Numbered from the stretch's first letter, positions 11,427 to 24,671 are shown. The stretch is DNA of 64,000 nt from Dicaeum eximium (GCA_013396995.1 VWZP01002584.1:719784-783783); one strand, 5' to 3'. Numbers and translations are program-made. The notes: a model not told the origin generated them from the sequence alone.

Positions 11427-14400
11427 GTTTTGACCTGCACAATATTTCAAAATTATATACAATGCAGTTATTAACTCTTTTCCCAACTAATGAAGTAAGA
11501 AGTAGGTTGGTTCCCATCAACTATGCAATAGTATTCAAAATGGTAAACCTGTTAACCTGAATTACAATTTGCATTTTCAGAAAGCAGCTGTAAGAGACAT
11601 TTTCTACATGCTTTGTCTTTGGGGAAAAAATTGCTGGGGCCAGCTGCTAGAGTCTCCAACTCTATGTACTGTGTGCTGGATTACATATTTTTCTATTGTT
11701 CATCTACATTGTTTTATAACTTACTGTGCACAATCAGTGTTTCTAAATGACTGAGGAGAAAATATGGGTATATTAGTTACATAAACTAGATGAATTGATT
11801 AAATGTACAAGTAGAATGACCATGAACCATGGGTGCATTTCTTATTTTAAAAAGGCTAACATGGTTATATAACAATGTAAACCAAATATTTCCATAGGGA
11901 GATGCAATATTAAGCCTATTGTATGAGGTTTTGACAGCAATTTATTTAGAATATTGTCGTGATACTTTGCACAGTTCCAGTCGTACATTCAAGGAAGACA
12001 GCTTCATGCTGAAACAGAAAGCAGGGTTTCTAGGTTTATAGGAAGACTCAAAGATCTTCCTTTGTTCTGTTTAGAGAACACAATTACAGTTCATGTCAGT
12101 AGATATGTATATATTGCAAATGTGTGGGTGTGGGTGTGCGTGTGTTAGGGGCAGAGAAGGATAAACATTCAAAAGAAAAGCAATTTACTAAAAGACAGCA
12201 TAGTCTTTGGCACACGAACAAAGAGGAGGAAAGTGCTGTCAGGAATAAGCTTGCTCTGAAAATGAGGAGAATTCCAGAAGAGTGAAGTTTTAAAGCAAAT
12301 TTCTAGTAGAAGTAATAGACAGCACAAGGCGTCTTACTGGAAAGGGAATTCAGCAAACCTGTGAATGTCATTAGACAGCACAAGGCAGGCTGTGTCCGCC
12401 CCTGACAGCCCCAGGAGCCTTTCCTGCTCTCCTATAGACCACCATATGGTTTCTCCTGAATAAAGACTAACTCAATTGCATACAGAACCACAAGGTTTCA
12501 TCTCTAAGTGGCCACAAGAAAAAAAAAAGGAAATAATTAAGAGAATTGCCTAATAAAAACAAATCAACCAAACAAACTCAGCGAACCTCCCGGCTCAGCT
12601 GCTTTCTCCGTGCCCAGCACTGAGCCATATGGCTGGTGTCTTATCTTAGCAAGGCACAAAGAGCTGCACTACCAATTTATTCTTTTTGTGTAGCACCTTT
12701 CACCACAACTGAGAGGTGAGAGGCTGCTCAACGAGGAGAAACAAATACATATGGCTTTTGCATATTAACAGAGTTGCCTACACAAGCAACCGTGACTCAC
12801 ACCCACCGAAGTCAGTGTAGTAGCTGAATACACAGAAATAAAGACTGCCATGCCAAAACCCCTCAGTGCTTCCCACTGACTTCAAAGACTTGTGTTAGGA
12901 GAAGGTCCAAATTAATTTTGTACGTGTTATTAAAGTTTTCCATCATCCAGGGCAGAGATAGGCTGAGGCCTCAGGGCTGCACTGAGCTCTATGCAGAATG
13001 TGTTTGCAGACTCGCTGAAGCTGGGAGGGATCTGAGCACCCCAATCCAGCTATTCCTGATGGAATCCTTGGCTTGTAAAGGCTCAGGGGCTGTGACATGC
13101 TGGAAAGCAGAAATCAGCCTGTGTTTTAGCAAAGAGGAGTCCCCACACAGCAGCTCACTTCACATGGTGAGCATAAAGCAACCAATTACAGCAGCAAGGC
13201 AGCTAAGTGTCTACACTTCTTCTTCATAAGAATGAAACAAGCTACTTCAGTCCCCCACAGAATCTCATTCTTCTCCTTTTTAAATCTGACATCTGCTGTC
13301 ATATCCAAAATTTTACACTAGAAATCAGCAGCCTGGCATTTCTCAAATATGTAAATTTTTCATCTTGCACTGAGACTGCAGCAGCCTCACCTAACCAGCT
13401 GGATCTATCTGTCAGCTGCCAAGCAGCACTTGCAACTTGTTTACAGTCAACTGCAAGGAGATATATAAACTCCCCCAGATGAGGAAGATGTTGAATTTGC
13501 AGAGACAAGTGACAAATGAGCTCGGAATGAGAATGCATATAAGAGGAGCCTACAGTGTGCCATTATATCATGACATAAATATATGACAACTAATCCAATC
13601 AATGCCCATGGCAAATGTTTCTGAGTGTTACTGCCACTAGAGTAATTTCTTCGTGTTTCAGGTTTTTTCCCTTATCTTTTATTTTTTTCCTTGAATGAGA
13701 CATTCATTCTAAAGTAATAACAAGTAAAAGAGGCACGTATTAAAATGGGCAGATCATGCTGTACTGAATGGGTTTTGGGACAACAAAACCCATTTTGTCT
13801 GATTAGTGCCGTTGTTGCATCTCACTTCTCATGGAACAGTGTCCAGATACTAGTAATACACTCCACCAGAAATATATATACACCCTGTGGCAAGTTATAA
13901 GAAGAGATAAACTACAATCTCACTATCATTACATCTAGGCTCAAATTATGATAACCAGAATAACCCATCTTATGCACCTGTAGCGTAAACAGACCAAAGG
14001 TTTCAGCACACATGGACAGCAGTCTCTTGTGAAAGGAGTGTATTCTGCACAAGTGTTAGCACAGTATTCAGGCTTCCTTCTGGCAAGTGGCATTTTCAGT
14101 TCTTTCAAAGCTTGAAAATCATGCCTCTGTAAAGAAACAAAACATAAATCCTCTGGGCACAAGTGAAATCCTCCCTGATGCCTCCATATGAAGTTTACAT
14201 TACAGGAGAGGTTTCACAGACCTTGGGCTAATCCGCTGTAAGTGAAGGACCATCTTTGAGCACAAGAAAAAAGTGACACCAACCATGGCAGCTTTTACAG
14301 TCACTACAGATGGTTTTTGGAGGCAAGACAGATCCTCATTCCAACCTCTGATACATTTAAGAAGAGTCTTTCTGCTTTAGAAGGGTGAAGTGTAGCCAAT

Positions 14401-15314
14401 GAAATCTCCTATCCAAGACATACCACAAAGGAGTTTCAAAGTAAGGATCCTGCCTTTTCTGATTGAAGCCCATGCCTGGCATTGACTATTCATCCTGCTG
14501 CACTGTTCTACTAGGAACTTACAATTCAGTTGAATGTGGTTGAAAAAGCATTTGTTCTGCTGTTCAGAACAAATATATAAACCAAATTTCTCTGCCAGAG
14601 AGAGCTGAAGCAGGAGTCACTGCCCAAATGCAAGCCAACAAATACTGGCTGAAATCTAATTAGTCATGAGTGAATGAGTTTGTTTGTTGTCAGAAGAATA
14701 AAAAAAAATCACATCAGGAAATGGAAAAGGCAGCAAGAAAATAATCTGTTTCTCAAAAACACAAGTGGTAAAACCTAGAGAATGAGAGCTCTAGATTAGA
14801 TACTTGTAGGAAAAAGCAAGGAGAACAAAACATAGATTTGAATCCTAAAGAATTCTGAATATAATACAGAGAACATTGCTACTTTTGGTTTAAAAGAATT
14901 ACTGTTTTCTCTCCTGCCAGTAGACATGTCATTGATTTTTGATGTCTCATGCAACTGTCTACTAAAGACAAAGGAATGAGAGACCTGGAATTGTCCCCAA
15001 GTATCAGACAAGACACCTTCTCTGTGCCAAACATATCACCAGCTGCTGCCTGGTCTTTTTACTCTCCTGCTATAGAAAAATAATCTGGGATGGCACCTGG
15101 GAAGGTGGCATGGCACACTTGGACTGAGTTCTTGCTGTGGTAAACCAGAGGACTGGGGTTTCATATTCGGTTTTGCTGCTCATTGTCCATTCAGTAAAGA
15201 TCTGACCCCGGTTTGAGACACACACTGTGTATTGTTGTTTCCTTGCATTAACAGCTATGGTCTAAATGTGCAAACAATGAGCAAACAGAATCATCATTTC
15301 TGCCACAAAAAAAA
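11427..15314. other. Intergenic, no gene seen
   Basis: Contains the inverted repeat at 13767-13794, a GT-rich stretch near 12121-12145 and a 15-bp direct repeat TAGACAGCACAAGGC at 12316-12330 and 12372-12386. Open frames up to 103 codons show no known domain. Confidence 0.65.
13767..13794. repeat. Perfect 11-bp inverted repeat, 6-nt loop
   Basis: AATGGGTTTTG (13767-13777) and CAAAACCCATT (13784-13794) are exact reverse complements around GGACAA. Confidence 0.95.
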
Positions 15315-15380
15315 CCCAAACCAAACCAAACCAAACCAAACCAAACCAAACCAAACCAAACCAAACCAAACCAAACCAAA
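15315..15380. repeat. (CCAAA)n pentanucleotide microsatellite, ~13 units
   Basis: Perfect CCAAA units run from 15316 to 15380, flanked by A-rich sequence and imperfect ACAAAC units to about 15394. The long open frame here is a product of the repeat. Confidence 0.97.
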
Positions 15381-15394
15381 ACAAACAAAAAAAA

Positions 15395-18300
15395 CCCTAG
15401 AAGATGGACAAGAGTGACCTGGATTTATTCTGATAAAAAAATGGGAATTTCACCGAGGAGGAAGAAGCTTCATTATCCCCTTATACAAGTCATTGCATGG
15501 AGCAATTTTCAGCTCCAAGAATGATATAATTTCCATTTAGCCTTTCATAGCCCAGAAGAGCTGTCCCAGTTGCCAGGCAAAATCAGGGTAACTCAGGCAC
15601 TCACTGTGCTATCTTAGATACCCTTGGGTAATACCTCCAGCCTTGCCTCCAGCTGCCATGGATCTGCCCCAGCCCTATACCACATTCTCTGACCCTGTGA
15701 AGGTGTCTCAGGTACCTAAAGGCTTCTAAATGTCTAAATTCTGTCTAAAATGGTCTACATACTTATGTCTAGTTTTGTTGTATTTTGTTGGGGTTGTATT
15801 CTGGCAGGAGAACCCCACCCATTCCTTGTTTTTATGCTGGGTCAGTAAACAATATTATAGTCCATGCTTCTTGACAGCCCTGGGATATGTTCTATGCAAA
15901 AAAAACCCAAACAGTTGTTCCATCTTAAGAACCCTTCTGTGTAAAAAGCAGCATAAAGAGGTCATATCAGAGCTGAAAATTGGGCCAAAGAGAGTATATT
16001 TTCCTCTGGATGCTATTCAGAGGGTTCCTCTGGATTCCTCTGAATAGCAACAGTTATAATTGCTATTATGTTTAGGGAATTGGTCTTGATCACTGAATGG
16101 AAAACACTTTGCAATTAAGAGGGTTGAAAGCATAACTAGATTTGAATAATTGATGTTAATTTCCATTTGCAGAGAAGACTATCACAATGCTGAACCCAAA
16201 TGCCATGAAATCTTCTGGTCCATTCCCTCATTTCTTGTTTCCATAAATTGCAAGGTAATGCTGACTGGAGGGCCTTGTACAGAATTGCTCTATGGATCAC
16301 ATCCCATTATACCTCTGAAATCAGGAAGAATCCATGCTTGCATCATTCATGCTCACAAAGCAAGTTCTTTCCTTATTTGGCCATACAATTAACTTTAATG
16401 AAACTGAATGTAATGCCTTGAAAACAATACTAAATTAAATGGTAATGCAGTAATCCATCAATTACAACAGGGCAACTAATGGCTTGAAATAGCTTTGTAC
16501 AAGAGTTTCTAGTTGGATTAATAATATAATTAATGCTATGTACTCACCATTAAAGTAGGAAATAAAATATTGTTTTAGTTAATCTCTTTGTGTCATTGAT
16601 GGGGAAGTGCAATACAACCAGAATTAATATTCATCATAATGTATGCCAATATCTATTAAAAAACCCTAAAAACATCAAAATTTGACAACTATTAAAATAC
16701 AGTTCTTACTGGGATTGCTGTAAGTATCAGGAATAGTGAGCACATTTTAAATAACCTTATTTGTTCTGAATACAGTAATAGTCACAGTAGCTTTATAGAG
16801 GTTAGAGAGAGAAAACAAGATCTGAGTGAGGCTGTGAGTTTGTAACCTCAGCATTCAGTTGGTTCAAGTCTTTCAAGGACACTCCCACTTTTCCCAAAGT
16901 GGAAAAAAACCATGGTTGCAAATTATCTTGCCAGCTGTAGTGAGAAGGAGCAGATCAGAATCTCTGTTTGGAGGACTGGAGGGAAGCTCACTCCGCTGCT
17001 TTCTGATGTTACACATGCAGATGATCAGTTACTTTAGATTTTCACACCTCCTACTGGCATCAAACAAAGCCTGAGAACTTCGAGAATCCAAAGACATGTG
17101 CATGTGTTTAGAACTCTTTCCATGGGATTCACGCAAAAGAATGAGTGGCAGGCATCACCCTTTCTAGTCTCCTCCATCAGAACCCTGAGTTGTGCCCATC
17201 ACCCTCCTGGTTTATTTAACTCCCCAAGCAACCTGTTCCAGGGCTGGCAGATGTGAAACAGCCACCAGTGCCACGGTACAGAACAGAGCATCCATAGTTA
17301 CTCAGCAGATCCTGCAGCTTGACCACCACTGCCATTGACCAAAGGAGGGTCCTGGCAGTGGGAGGAGAGCAGGAGTGCAGAGGGAGGATGAATGCCTCTC
17401 CTACCTGTATCCCACCACAGGGACATGCTTGCAGCCTTTAGGGAGGGGAGGGAGACTTTTTATCCCTTTGCTTTGTCTCTCTTGTGTTTGTGCTGCCATG
17501 CAGAGCAGCTGACTGATGGCCAAAGCCGAGGGTACGGGGCTGCTCTCCAAGTGCTCCTGGGGGGCCACAGGGGTGGGGGCCAAAGCCAGAGGGTGAGCAG
17601 ATGAGCCTACCCCATGACCTGCTGCTAAAGCCATCCTGCTCAAGTGATCCACAGATGGCAGAACTCCTAATGTTTCCAGGGTAAGCTGTTCTGAAGTGTG
17701 TGATGTGCATGTGCACGCTGGGACTTAAAAGCCTTGAAGCCCACTCCTTTGAATACCCTTAGATCACAAAGCTCTGCACATAAGGCTGTATTTCAACAGT
17801 TGTTTAACACTTCCTATGCCTCTAAAACATAGCAAGAAAAAGGAATTCAAAGTGCTGATTTCATGCTTTTTATGGAAAATTTACCCAAAAACCTGGTAGT
17901 ACATGATGTGAGCTAAGGGCTCAAAGGTTTAAATGCTGTATCTATAAATAGAAGTAGGACCAAATATACATGCAGAGACATTACAATTCAGCATTTTGTG
18001 TTTACAGTGGCCTTTGAAGCAGACATAAAAATCTCCATTGCAATAGGAATTGCTCAAAGGCTCCCCAGGAGAAATTACTTGCTCCTATATGGCTTTGCAT
18101 CGATGAACTGGAAAGCAAAGATAAGGGTACTGGCTCCTCCTTCTTTCACCTTTCCTTCTCCCAGGTTTTGTCTGGCCCAGTAGTTGAATAGAAACAGTTG
18201 TTTTAGGGCTTTGGAAAAGCAAGGGAATGGTGGTTTTGCTTTGCTTTCTTAATGGTTTCCCCTGACTCCAGCAAAACACCCTGTGGGCAAATATATTCAA

Positions 18301-19640
18301 ATAGACAGTTAGCACACGTTACAGAGGTCACTTACAGAGTAAAAAGCTATCTTGTATTATTTACAAGAAGTATTAGATAGCATTTTGGCCACAGAGACAC
18401 AAAGAAGCACCGTGAGCTCATTAAAGCTCTAAAGTGCATGTAAAGCAGAAGGGTGTCTTTTTAAGAGGTTATCAAAGGATCCCATATGTGTATCAAGTCA
18501 ACTCCAACGGAAGCAAAAAGAAATATGCCTGTTAACATTAATGGGAACTGCAGAGTAAGGAGAAAGGCATTCAATCCTAGTCTCTCTGAAAGCCAGAGAA
18601 TGAGTATTTCAGTAATGCTGAGAGTTTAATTTCTGATTTAAAGGAATCTATACATTTAAGACAGGAAGCATACCTATTAGACATCATGCCTAATAATTTG
18701 CAAGCATTTAACATATCTACACAAATAGATTGGTTTTGTTGTTTGCCATTTAGAAGGGGGGAAGGGTGGTGAGAAACATCAGCTTTTCTTGCTGTATTTA
18801 TTTTATGCTTGTTAGGGAAATGGAAGAAAACAACACAGGATGCCATAAAACCTAAGGCGCCACTAGGAAAAAAAGGTTAAAATAACTGTATGGGACAGAG
18901 TCTTCATTGACCCTGTGCATTCTGTCCTTGAAATGTAAACACTGCCTTTCAAACCAACAGTATTTTGTATTTCATTAATGCCTGAGGAAGAACAATAAAA
19001 ATGCAGAAAGTGTAAAAATCAAGCTTCTGCAAGAGAGCTTGAACAAGCTAAAATTAAGAGCATAACCTAGCCAATTAAGGGTTTCTTTTGTGTCATGTCT
19101 AAGCATTTTCAAATATTGAAGGAGATGATTATGGATATTTGTGGCTATACTTTTGTGTCACTCAAGAAGAAGAAAAACGGCATGAGAAGCTTGGGTTTGT
19201 GGGGGAATTGGGACAGAAAAAGGGGTATAATGAAAGAAAAGGGGGGTGGTAAGTGGAGGAAGGAAAAAGACATCAAGAGGGAGAAAATAAGTAATTTTGA
19301 AGCCATTTGGGTTTGAGGTAGGATGTGGGAATTGCTTAAGGTTTGTTTTCTTTTCTTTTTTATTGTCTGACTGCCTACAACAATCCTAGGTGTCTTAATG
19401 TCTGGAAAAGATTTGAATTATTAAGGCATGAATAACTAGCAAAACAAACTCTCATTAAATTATAAAGGAAAATGTTTTAATGCACCTTAGCAGAAAAACA
19501 CTCATTCTAGGAGAAATCTGTTCAAGTGTACAACAGTGCCACTCAGAAAACACTGCTCTCCTGCACTGCCTGAGATCTGTGGATAGTGGGATTCAGGGAT
19601 GGGAAGCTGGGAACAGTCCTGTGTGACCATCCTCGACTGT
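15395..19640. other. Intergenic, no gene seen
   Basis: Contains the inverted repeat at 16011-16049, an AT-rich TAAT-containing block at about 16400-16720, a GC-richer patch at about 17150-17660 and a purine-rich stretch at 19160-19290. Overlapping frames on both strands in the GC-richer patch argue against coding. Confidence 0.65.
16011..16049. repeat. Perfect 13-bp inverted repeat, 13-nt loop
   Basis: TGCTATTCAGAGG (16011-16023) and CCTCTGAATAGCA (16037-16049) are exact reverse complements. The loop also repeats TTCCTCTGGAT, which is present just before the left arm. Confidence 0.95.
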
Positions 19641-19770
19641 AATTTATTGAGTGCTGTCATGGCATGTGGTACTGTGCAAACACTGCCCTAGGGTGTTTAT
19701 CCTCTAAATCAGACACAGACAATAGAAGTCAGACACTAAATACCAAGGGAGAGTCCAAAGCAGATGGAGA
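19641..19770 (+). repeat. Ancient MIR/CORE-SINE-like fragment
   Basis: The segment has ATTTATTGAGTGCTGTCATG, then TACTGTGCAAACACTGCC, then a TCTAAATCAGACACAGACAA stretch. This order (TTATTGAGTGCT, a GTACTGTGC box, then CTAAAT-AGACA) resembles amniote MIR/LF/CR1-derived SINE consensus. It is degraded, so this is a tentative call. Confidence 0.4.
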
Positions 19771-20214
19771 CAATCCGTTTTACATCAGATGTGGCTGCGA
19801 CTTTCTCTTGTGCTGATTACTTCCCTTTAGAACAGCTCCTTGCTCAAGCATTTAATTGAAAAGTGGCCGTCAGTCCTGCCCAGACAAAGAGCTCCCTTGC
19901 AGGAGGTGCAGAGTGAATGCCACAAGGTAAATCAGGCACAGGGACACTGCTCAGGGACACCCTGGGACTGAAGACAGTTTGGCCATGGCTCTGGATGCAG
20001 CAAGGCCACATGGTGTAGTGCCATCCTTGAGTAATTACTACATCACAGAGTGGCTGGTTTTCATCTGCACAGCGCAGAAAGAATTCCACACCGACCTGCT
20101 GCCTTGCTCAGAGCCAGCTTTTGTTTCTGTGCCTGGTTTTACACTGCACAGGCTGTATTTTACTCAGGAGAGAAGAAGGAAACTGAGTTATACTAGTGCA
20201 GTATTTGCCTGCCT

Positions 20215-20280
20215 CAGCCATTTAGACTGCAAGCTCTTAATGGCTCTGACCATGTTTATGTATAGGAGGAGGATGTCACA
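20215..20280 (-). repeat. Ancient MIR/L3-like fragment
   Basis: TTTAGACTGCAAGCTCTTAA followed by TGGCTCTGACCATGTTTATG resembles the inverted end of old MIR/L3-type repeats (TAGACTGTAAGCTC-TTGGGGCAGGGACTGTCT in the classic form). It is short and degenerate. Confidence 0.3.
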
Positions 20281-21820
20281 ATCTGACATGTGCTGTATAA
20301 TTCCAGACCATAAATTCTGGCAAACTTGCTGACACACCTTTAAAATAATCATAATAAATATCCCCCAAACAGAGACATCAGGAACCCAAGGTCTGACAAG
20401 TGTGTTTCCCTGTGCACCAGAAGTCTTCACCAAGACAGTAACACACTAAAATGAACTCTGGGTAGATTATTAAAGTACAGAGAGCCCAAGTGACTCAAAT
20501 GAGAGTATTTTCCATAAAGCAACCACTCTCTCAGAGAACTCCCAGCCATGATCTCAAGAGGAATGTGTAAAACATTTCCAGACATGAACTTGGAAACTAA
20601 AGTTTTTGTAAATCTACTGAAAATTTCATAGCTCGTACAGTTATTAGTTTAAAATTTTTCCCAGCTTCATGCTTGCCTGCACTTATAAAATCCCTTTAAA
20701 TTCTGGAGGGTATGAACAATCCTTTTCTGTTTCTCTGCCTTATCCCTCCCCAATAGTGCCATACCCACTCTCTACTTCCAACAGAGCTAATTATTTTTTA
20801 TCTCCTGGTCTAACCTCAGTTAAACTCAGCTAGCAAAACTCATCCTATATTTGAAGTTTCCTGTTTTTATTTTGAACCTGAAAGGTGTACTAGAAAGTTC
20901 ACCTCCTCTGATAACTATATTATCAGTATTAGTCTACTACAGATGTTATCTGTCTCTTACTAAAAACTTACAAGGCAGAAAACGAAGGTCCTCAAGAATT
21001 TCTAGATGGGAAACTTCCAATTTACCCAGATTTTTCCCTATATATACCTTCATGAAAAGCAAAATAATTCAAATATTTCAAATATTTTCATTCTAAAAAT
21101 GTTTCCAGTTACTGAACAGAGACAATATATTAGGCTGTATTTACTACATGAAGGAATTGCAACTCCAGTATCATAAGGTCTCATCATCTCTGATAAGCTC
21201 AGCTTTTTTTGCTAAATCACATCTTTTCTGGCCTACAGCCCTTCTTATTCAAGAGCCCAGTGACTCCACACAGGACTCACATCCAGCCACTATGCACTAG
21301 AGGAGAAGTCACCAAAACAAAATGTATTTATTTGCTTCAATAATTACTACAAACTGGATTCTTTGAATCCTCATTCACGTTTGGCCTATTTTGCTCTGCA
21401 ATTAGTTTCGCTGGGAAGAATGGGACACTTGAAATCTAATGCATGCCTCAGTGGGGGTAAGTATAGTGGAATCAGGCCACAATGATGGATAAAGTAAACA
21501 CATTCTTTTGTTGCCAGCCATCCCGTTCTTAAAAACCCTCTTTAAAATAGCCATCAGACAAAGGCGATGATGAAAGACATAAAATGAGGCCATGAATAAC
21601 AACATAATTCAGATTAAGAATCCTAACTCAAATGGCCTTCAGAATTAAGAGGCTATTCAAGGAAACAGAATGCCCTCAATAAAAACAACTATTTGTGTGA
21701 AATCCTCTTTCTATGCCTTTAATTTAGGCCGAGCTTTTCCTCCTGAGATTCTGTTTTGCATGAATCAATGTGCTGCAGTTCACATCCAGAAGGCAAGACA
21801 AACTATATGGTGTACATTCT

Positions 21821-21862
21821 AGAAGATACCAAATGAGTAAGGTTGAGAAGATACCAATGAGT
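21821..21862. repeat. Short tandem duplication, ~25-bp unit
   Basis: AGAAGATACCAAATGAGT at 21821-21838 recurs as AGAAGATACCAATGAGT at 21846-21862, one base shorter. It directly precedes a palindromic element at 21863-21881. Confidence 0.9.
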
Positions 21863-21881
21863 TGTAATTGCTGCAATTACA
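21863..21881. repeat. Palindrome TGTAATTGC-t-GCAATTACA
   Basis: Nine-base perfect arms surround one central T. Each arm contains a TAATTG/CAATTA core, the kind of site bound by homeodomain proteins. Whether it is functional cannot be told from sequence. Confidence 0.85.
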
Positions 21882-23796
21882 GGACACTAAATCTCAGTTA
21901 TTAAAACTGCTTGGTGCACTTTGATTAGTTGCATATTAATACCTAGATTATCACAATATTTGGAAAATACCGACATTTATTTTAGAAGTCACTGGGTAGA
22001 AAGGGTGAGTGTATATTATGTACAAAGCAAACATTCAGGCATCTGTAAAGCATAATATTAAACTTTGTACTTACATATAGAAATCCTTCCAATGCACTTT
22101 CCCCCCTTTACAATGCAGGGTAATTATAAAGTTTACAAAACGATGCCATAATACTTTGGAAGATTGGGTGACTCACACTTTGTTGCAGGGCAGCAAAGAC
22201 TCACTCTCAGTGGTGACATTTTCCTGGAAAAGGCTTTTACCAGCTGCTCTCAACTCTGTAATGATTGACAGTGTCCAGTCCATAGACTCCTGAGCAACTG
22301 GCCACTAAAATATATTTTCTAACAATTTGCTATGTTTTATCCCCACAGTGTCTTATTCTTCATCTTTCTGAAAAGCTCCTCAACCCATAAAAGTCCATAC
22401 AGCCTTGCTGTTAGCAGGATTTTGTTCAAGTTGCACTGTCTTTTATTTGGGGAATGACTGATATTATTTCTGGTAGCAGCTATGACATACTTGAATGTCC
22501 TTAAAAGTTTTCCAGTTAATGGAGGCAAAAGGGACTAAGAATGAAATCACTTATTAAAAAACGCCCAAAAATAGAGACTTAGTAAAAAGCAAAGTAAGTT
22601 GTATTTTGACTTGTTTTTCCTCACCATGTTTTTTTCTCTGATTAAAAGCACTTGAATGTCTGAACATCTGAAAAATCATTTCAGAATTGGGAAAAAATAA
22701 AGTGAGAAACCATACTGAATCTGTACCTACAATTTCATCCAAAGAAAAGGCCCAACTTGACAAAGCAGGAAGTCTTTCTGAGTGAATCAACCAGGAACAG
22801 CTGATAGAAAGAGCTCAGAAATCAAATAATTCATCTAAAATGCTACAAGATGAGGCATCTGATGAAAAGAATCTCATATGCTGTGCAAAGCTGGAGTCTG
22901 TAAAAGATTGCACATGCTGCTGCTAAAGGAACATGCCAAGGCAATATCCCTTGGTGAAAAGAAAGAGCTGCATAAATTTTTTCAACACAGCAGGAATTTG
23001 TTAAATGTAGCAAGGGCAGAGTTCATGACCATTAAAGCAGATTATGCATGGCATTCCTGAAAAGGAATAAGAGAAGATAAAACTCAGAATAATCTCAAAG
23101 GAGAAAACATGCTTTTGTGGGTTAAGAACATGCCAGTCCTTGGTCCACTAGAATCTGCAAGGTGCAATAAAGTCACTGGAGAAATTACCAGAAAGGCATA
23201 GAAATCATCTCAACAAATTATTGAAGGGATGTGAAGAACTAAGTGCTAAATCAAAGGGAAAGTTCTTCTTTTTCTTGAAGCTTCAAGAAACAGAAAATAA
23301 AGACAAGGATCAAGACACTCAGTACCCTCCATGATCACTAAAATACGGGGGGATTAATAAAATAATGCAAAAAATACATATATAAAAACTTGGTTATTAT
23401 ATATATTGATAAATAGCCAAAAGCATATAAGTGAAATGGATTTTCTTCCTGACCCCTTGAGTGTCAGGAATAACCTAGGAAGCACAATGGATGAGACCAT
23501 GAAATATGAAATGAATTCTCTTGAAAAGGATAAGTCAGGTGATTCCTAGGCATCGGAAATAAAGATGTTGACAAGAAATTCTGAAGTCTATTTGGGACTG
23601 AAACAAATGAAAACCATGATAAGAAGGGTACAAGGTTCTATGTTCATTTCAAATATGCAAAAGATATTTTAGAGCAAAAAATGAATCATGAATGGAGCTC
23701 TTTTTTTTTTAGAAGAAAAGTAGAAGGTAGTGGTTGACATTTTTATATTGATTTGAGAGTTTGTCCTTGTCCAAGACTATTTAGACTCACTTCTTT

Positions 23797-23824
23797 TCTA
23801 GTACAGCTGACTAGCTGTACTAGA
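23797..23824. repeat. Perfect 12-bp inverted repeat, 4-nt loop
   Basis: TCTAGTACAGCT (23797-23808) and AGCTGTACTAGA (23813-23824) are exact reverse complements separated by GACT. Confidence 0.95.
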
Positions 23825-24562
23825 CAATAATTCAATTCAACAGTTATTTTTGCTATCCACTGTCCCTGAAATAGTGGGTATGACTATGCAATTTTCAGCA
23901 AATTACATGTTCTGACACCAGCTACTGAAAATCTAAATACAAAACTTGGAAAACCACTCTAAAGCCAGACTTTTCTCCATATTTAACAGTGCTAGATTAC
24001 AGTTTGGAACTGACAAAATATAGGTTGCTAGCTCATAACATCTGGTTCAACAGAAACCATAAAATAAGAATGTCTGCACTTATGTGAGAAGTACTAGAGA
24101 CTTCTGGATGTACAAGACAAAACTCTCACTGTGATTTGGAGGTGAGGAAGGTTTCATTAATTCCCCAAAAATGACATTGAGTAGCTCTAAGGCCATGGAC
24201 AGCAGTGGCACCTGAGAATTAGCACCAGAGGCCCATGGATTGCTGTTCCAGTCTCATAGGTACTCTTGCAAAAAGCAAATATATTGCAATGGCTTCTTGA
24301 GGGGGTGATGAATCAGGACTCTTTGACTCCATTATCAGAAGGCTTATATTATTTATTAAAATGACTCCATAATTCAGAAGGCTTTTGGGCTATATGTGCC
24401 CATGTTCAGAGCTAACATGCTTTCTCCTCCATCATTAGCACAAGACTCCTAGAATGCTTAGAATTCCAAGAAAAGAATTGTTCACCTCATTGGTTAAGAA
24501 AGAGAGACAGTTCTCACCTCCTCTGTGGGAGACAGAACAGCCAGACTGCTCTGTCCTTGAAA

Positions 24563-24583
24563 ACACACACACACACACACACA
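24563..24583. repeat. (AC)n microsatellite
   Basis: Ten perfect AC dinucleotides. Confidence 0.97.
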
Positions 24584-24671
24584 AAGATTTGTTTTTACAG
24601 AAATCTGCTTAGAAGTGAGCTTTTCCCATGGAAGGAAAACTCAGCAAGTTTCCATCTAAAAAACTTATAAA

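Larger units (their letters stand above)
19771..24671. other. Intergenic, no gene seen
   Basis: Contains an old SINE-like piece, the 21.8-kb duplication and palindrome, the 23.8-kb hairpin and the AC repeat. A stretch at 22800-23300 reads like decayed sequence with a short frame, but I cannot assign it. Confidence 0.6.

Noticed and set aside
15232..15417. Open frame with repeated Asn-Gln-Thr-Lys-Pro
   Set aside because: It is the (CCAAA)n microsatellite read in frame.
22800..23330. Possible decayed coding or transposon sequence
   Set aside because: One 60-codon frame and scattered stops, with no recognisable motif, so I did not call it.
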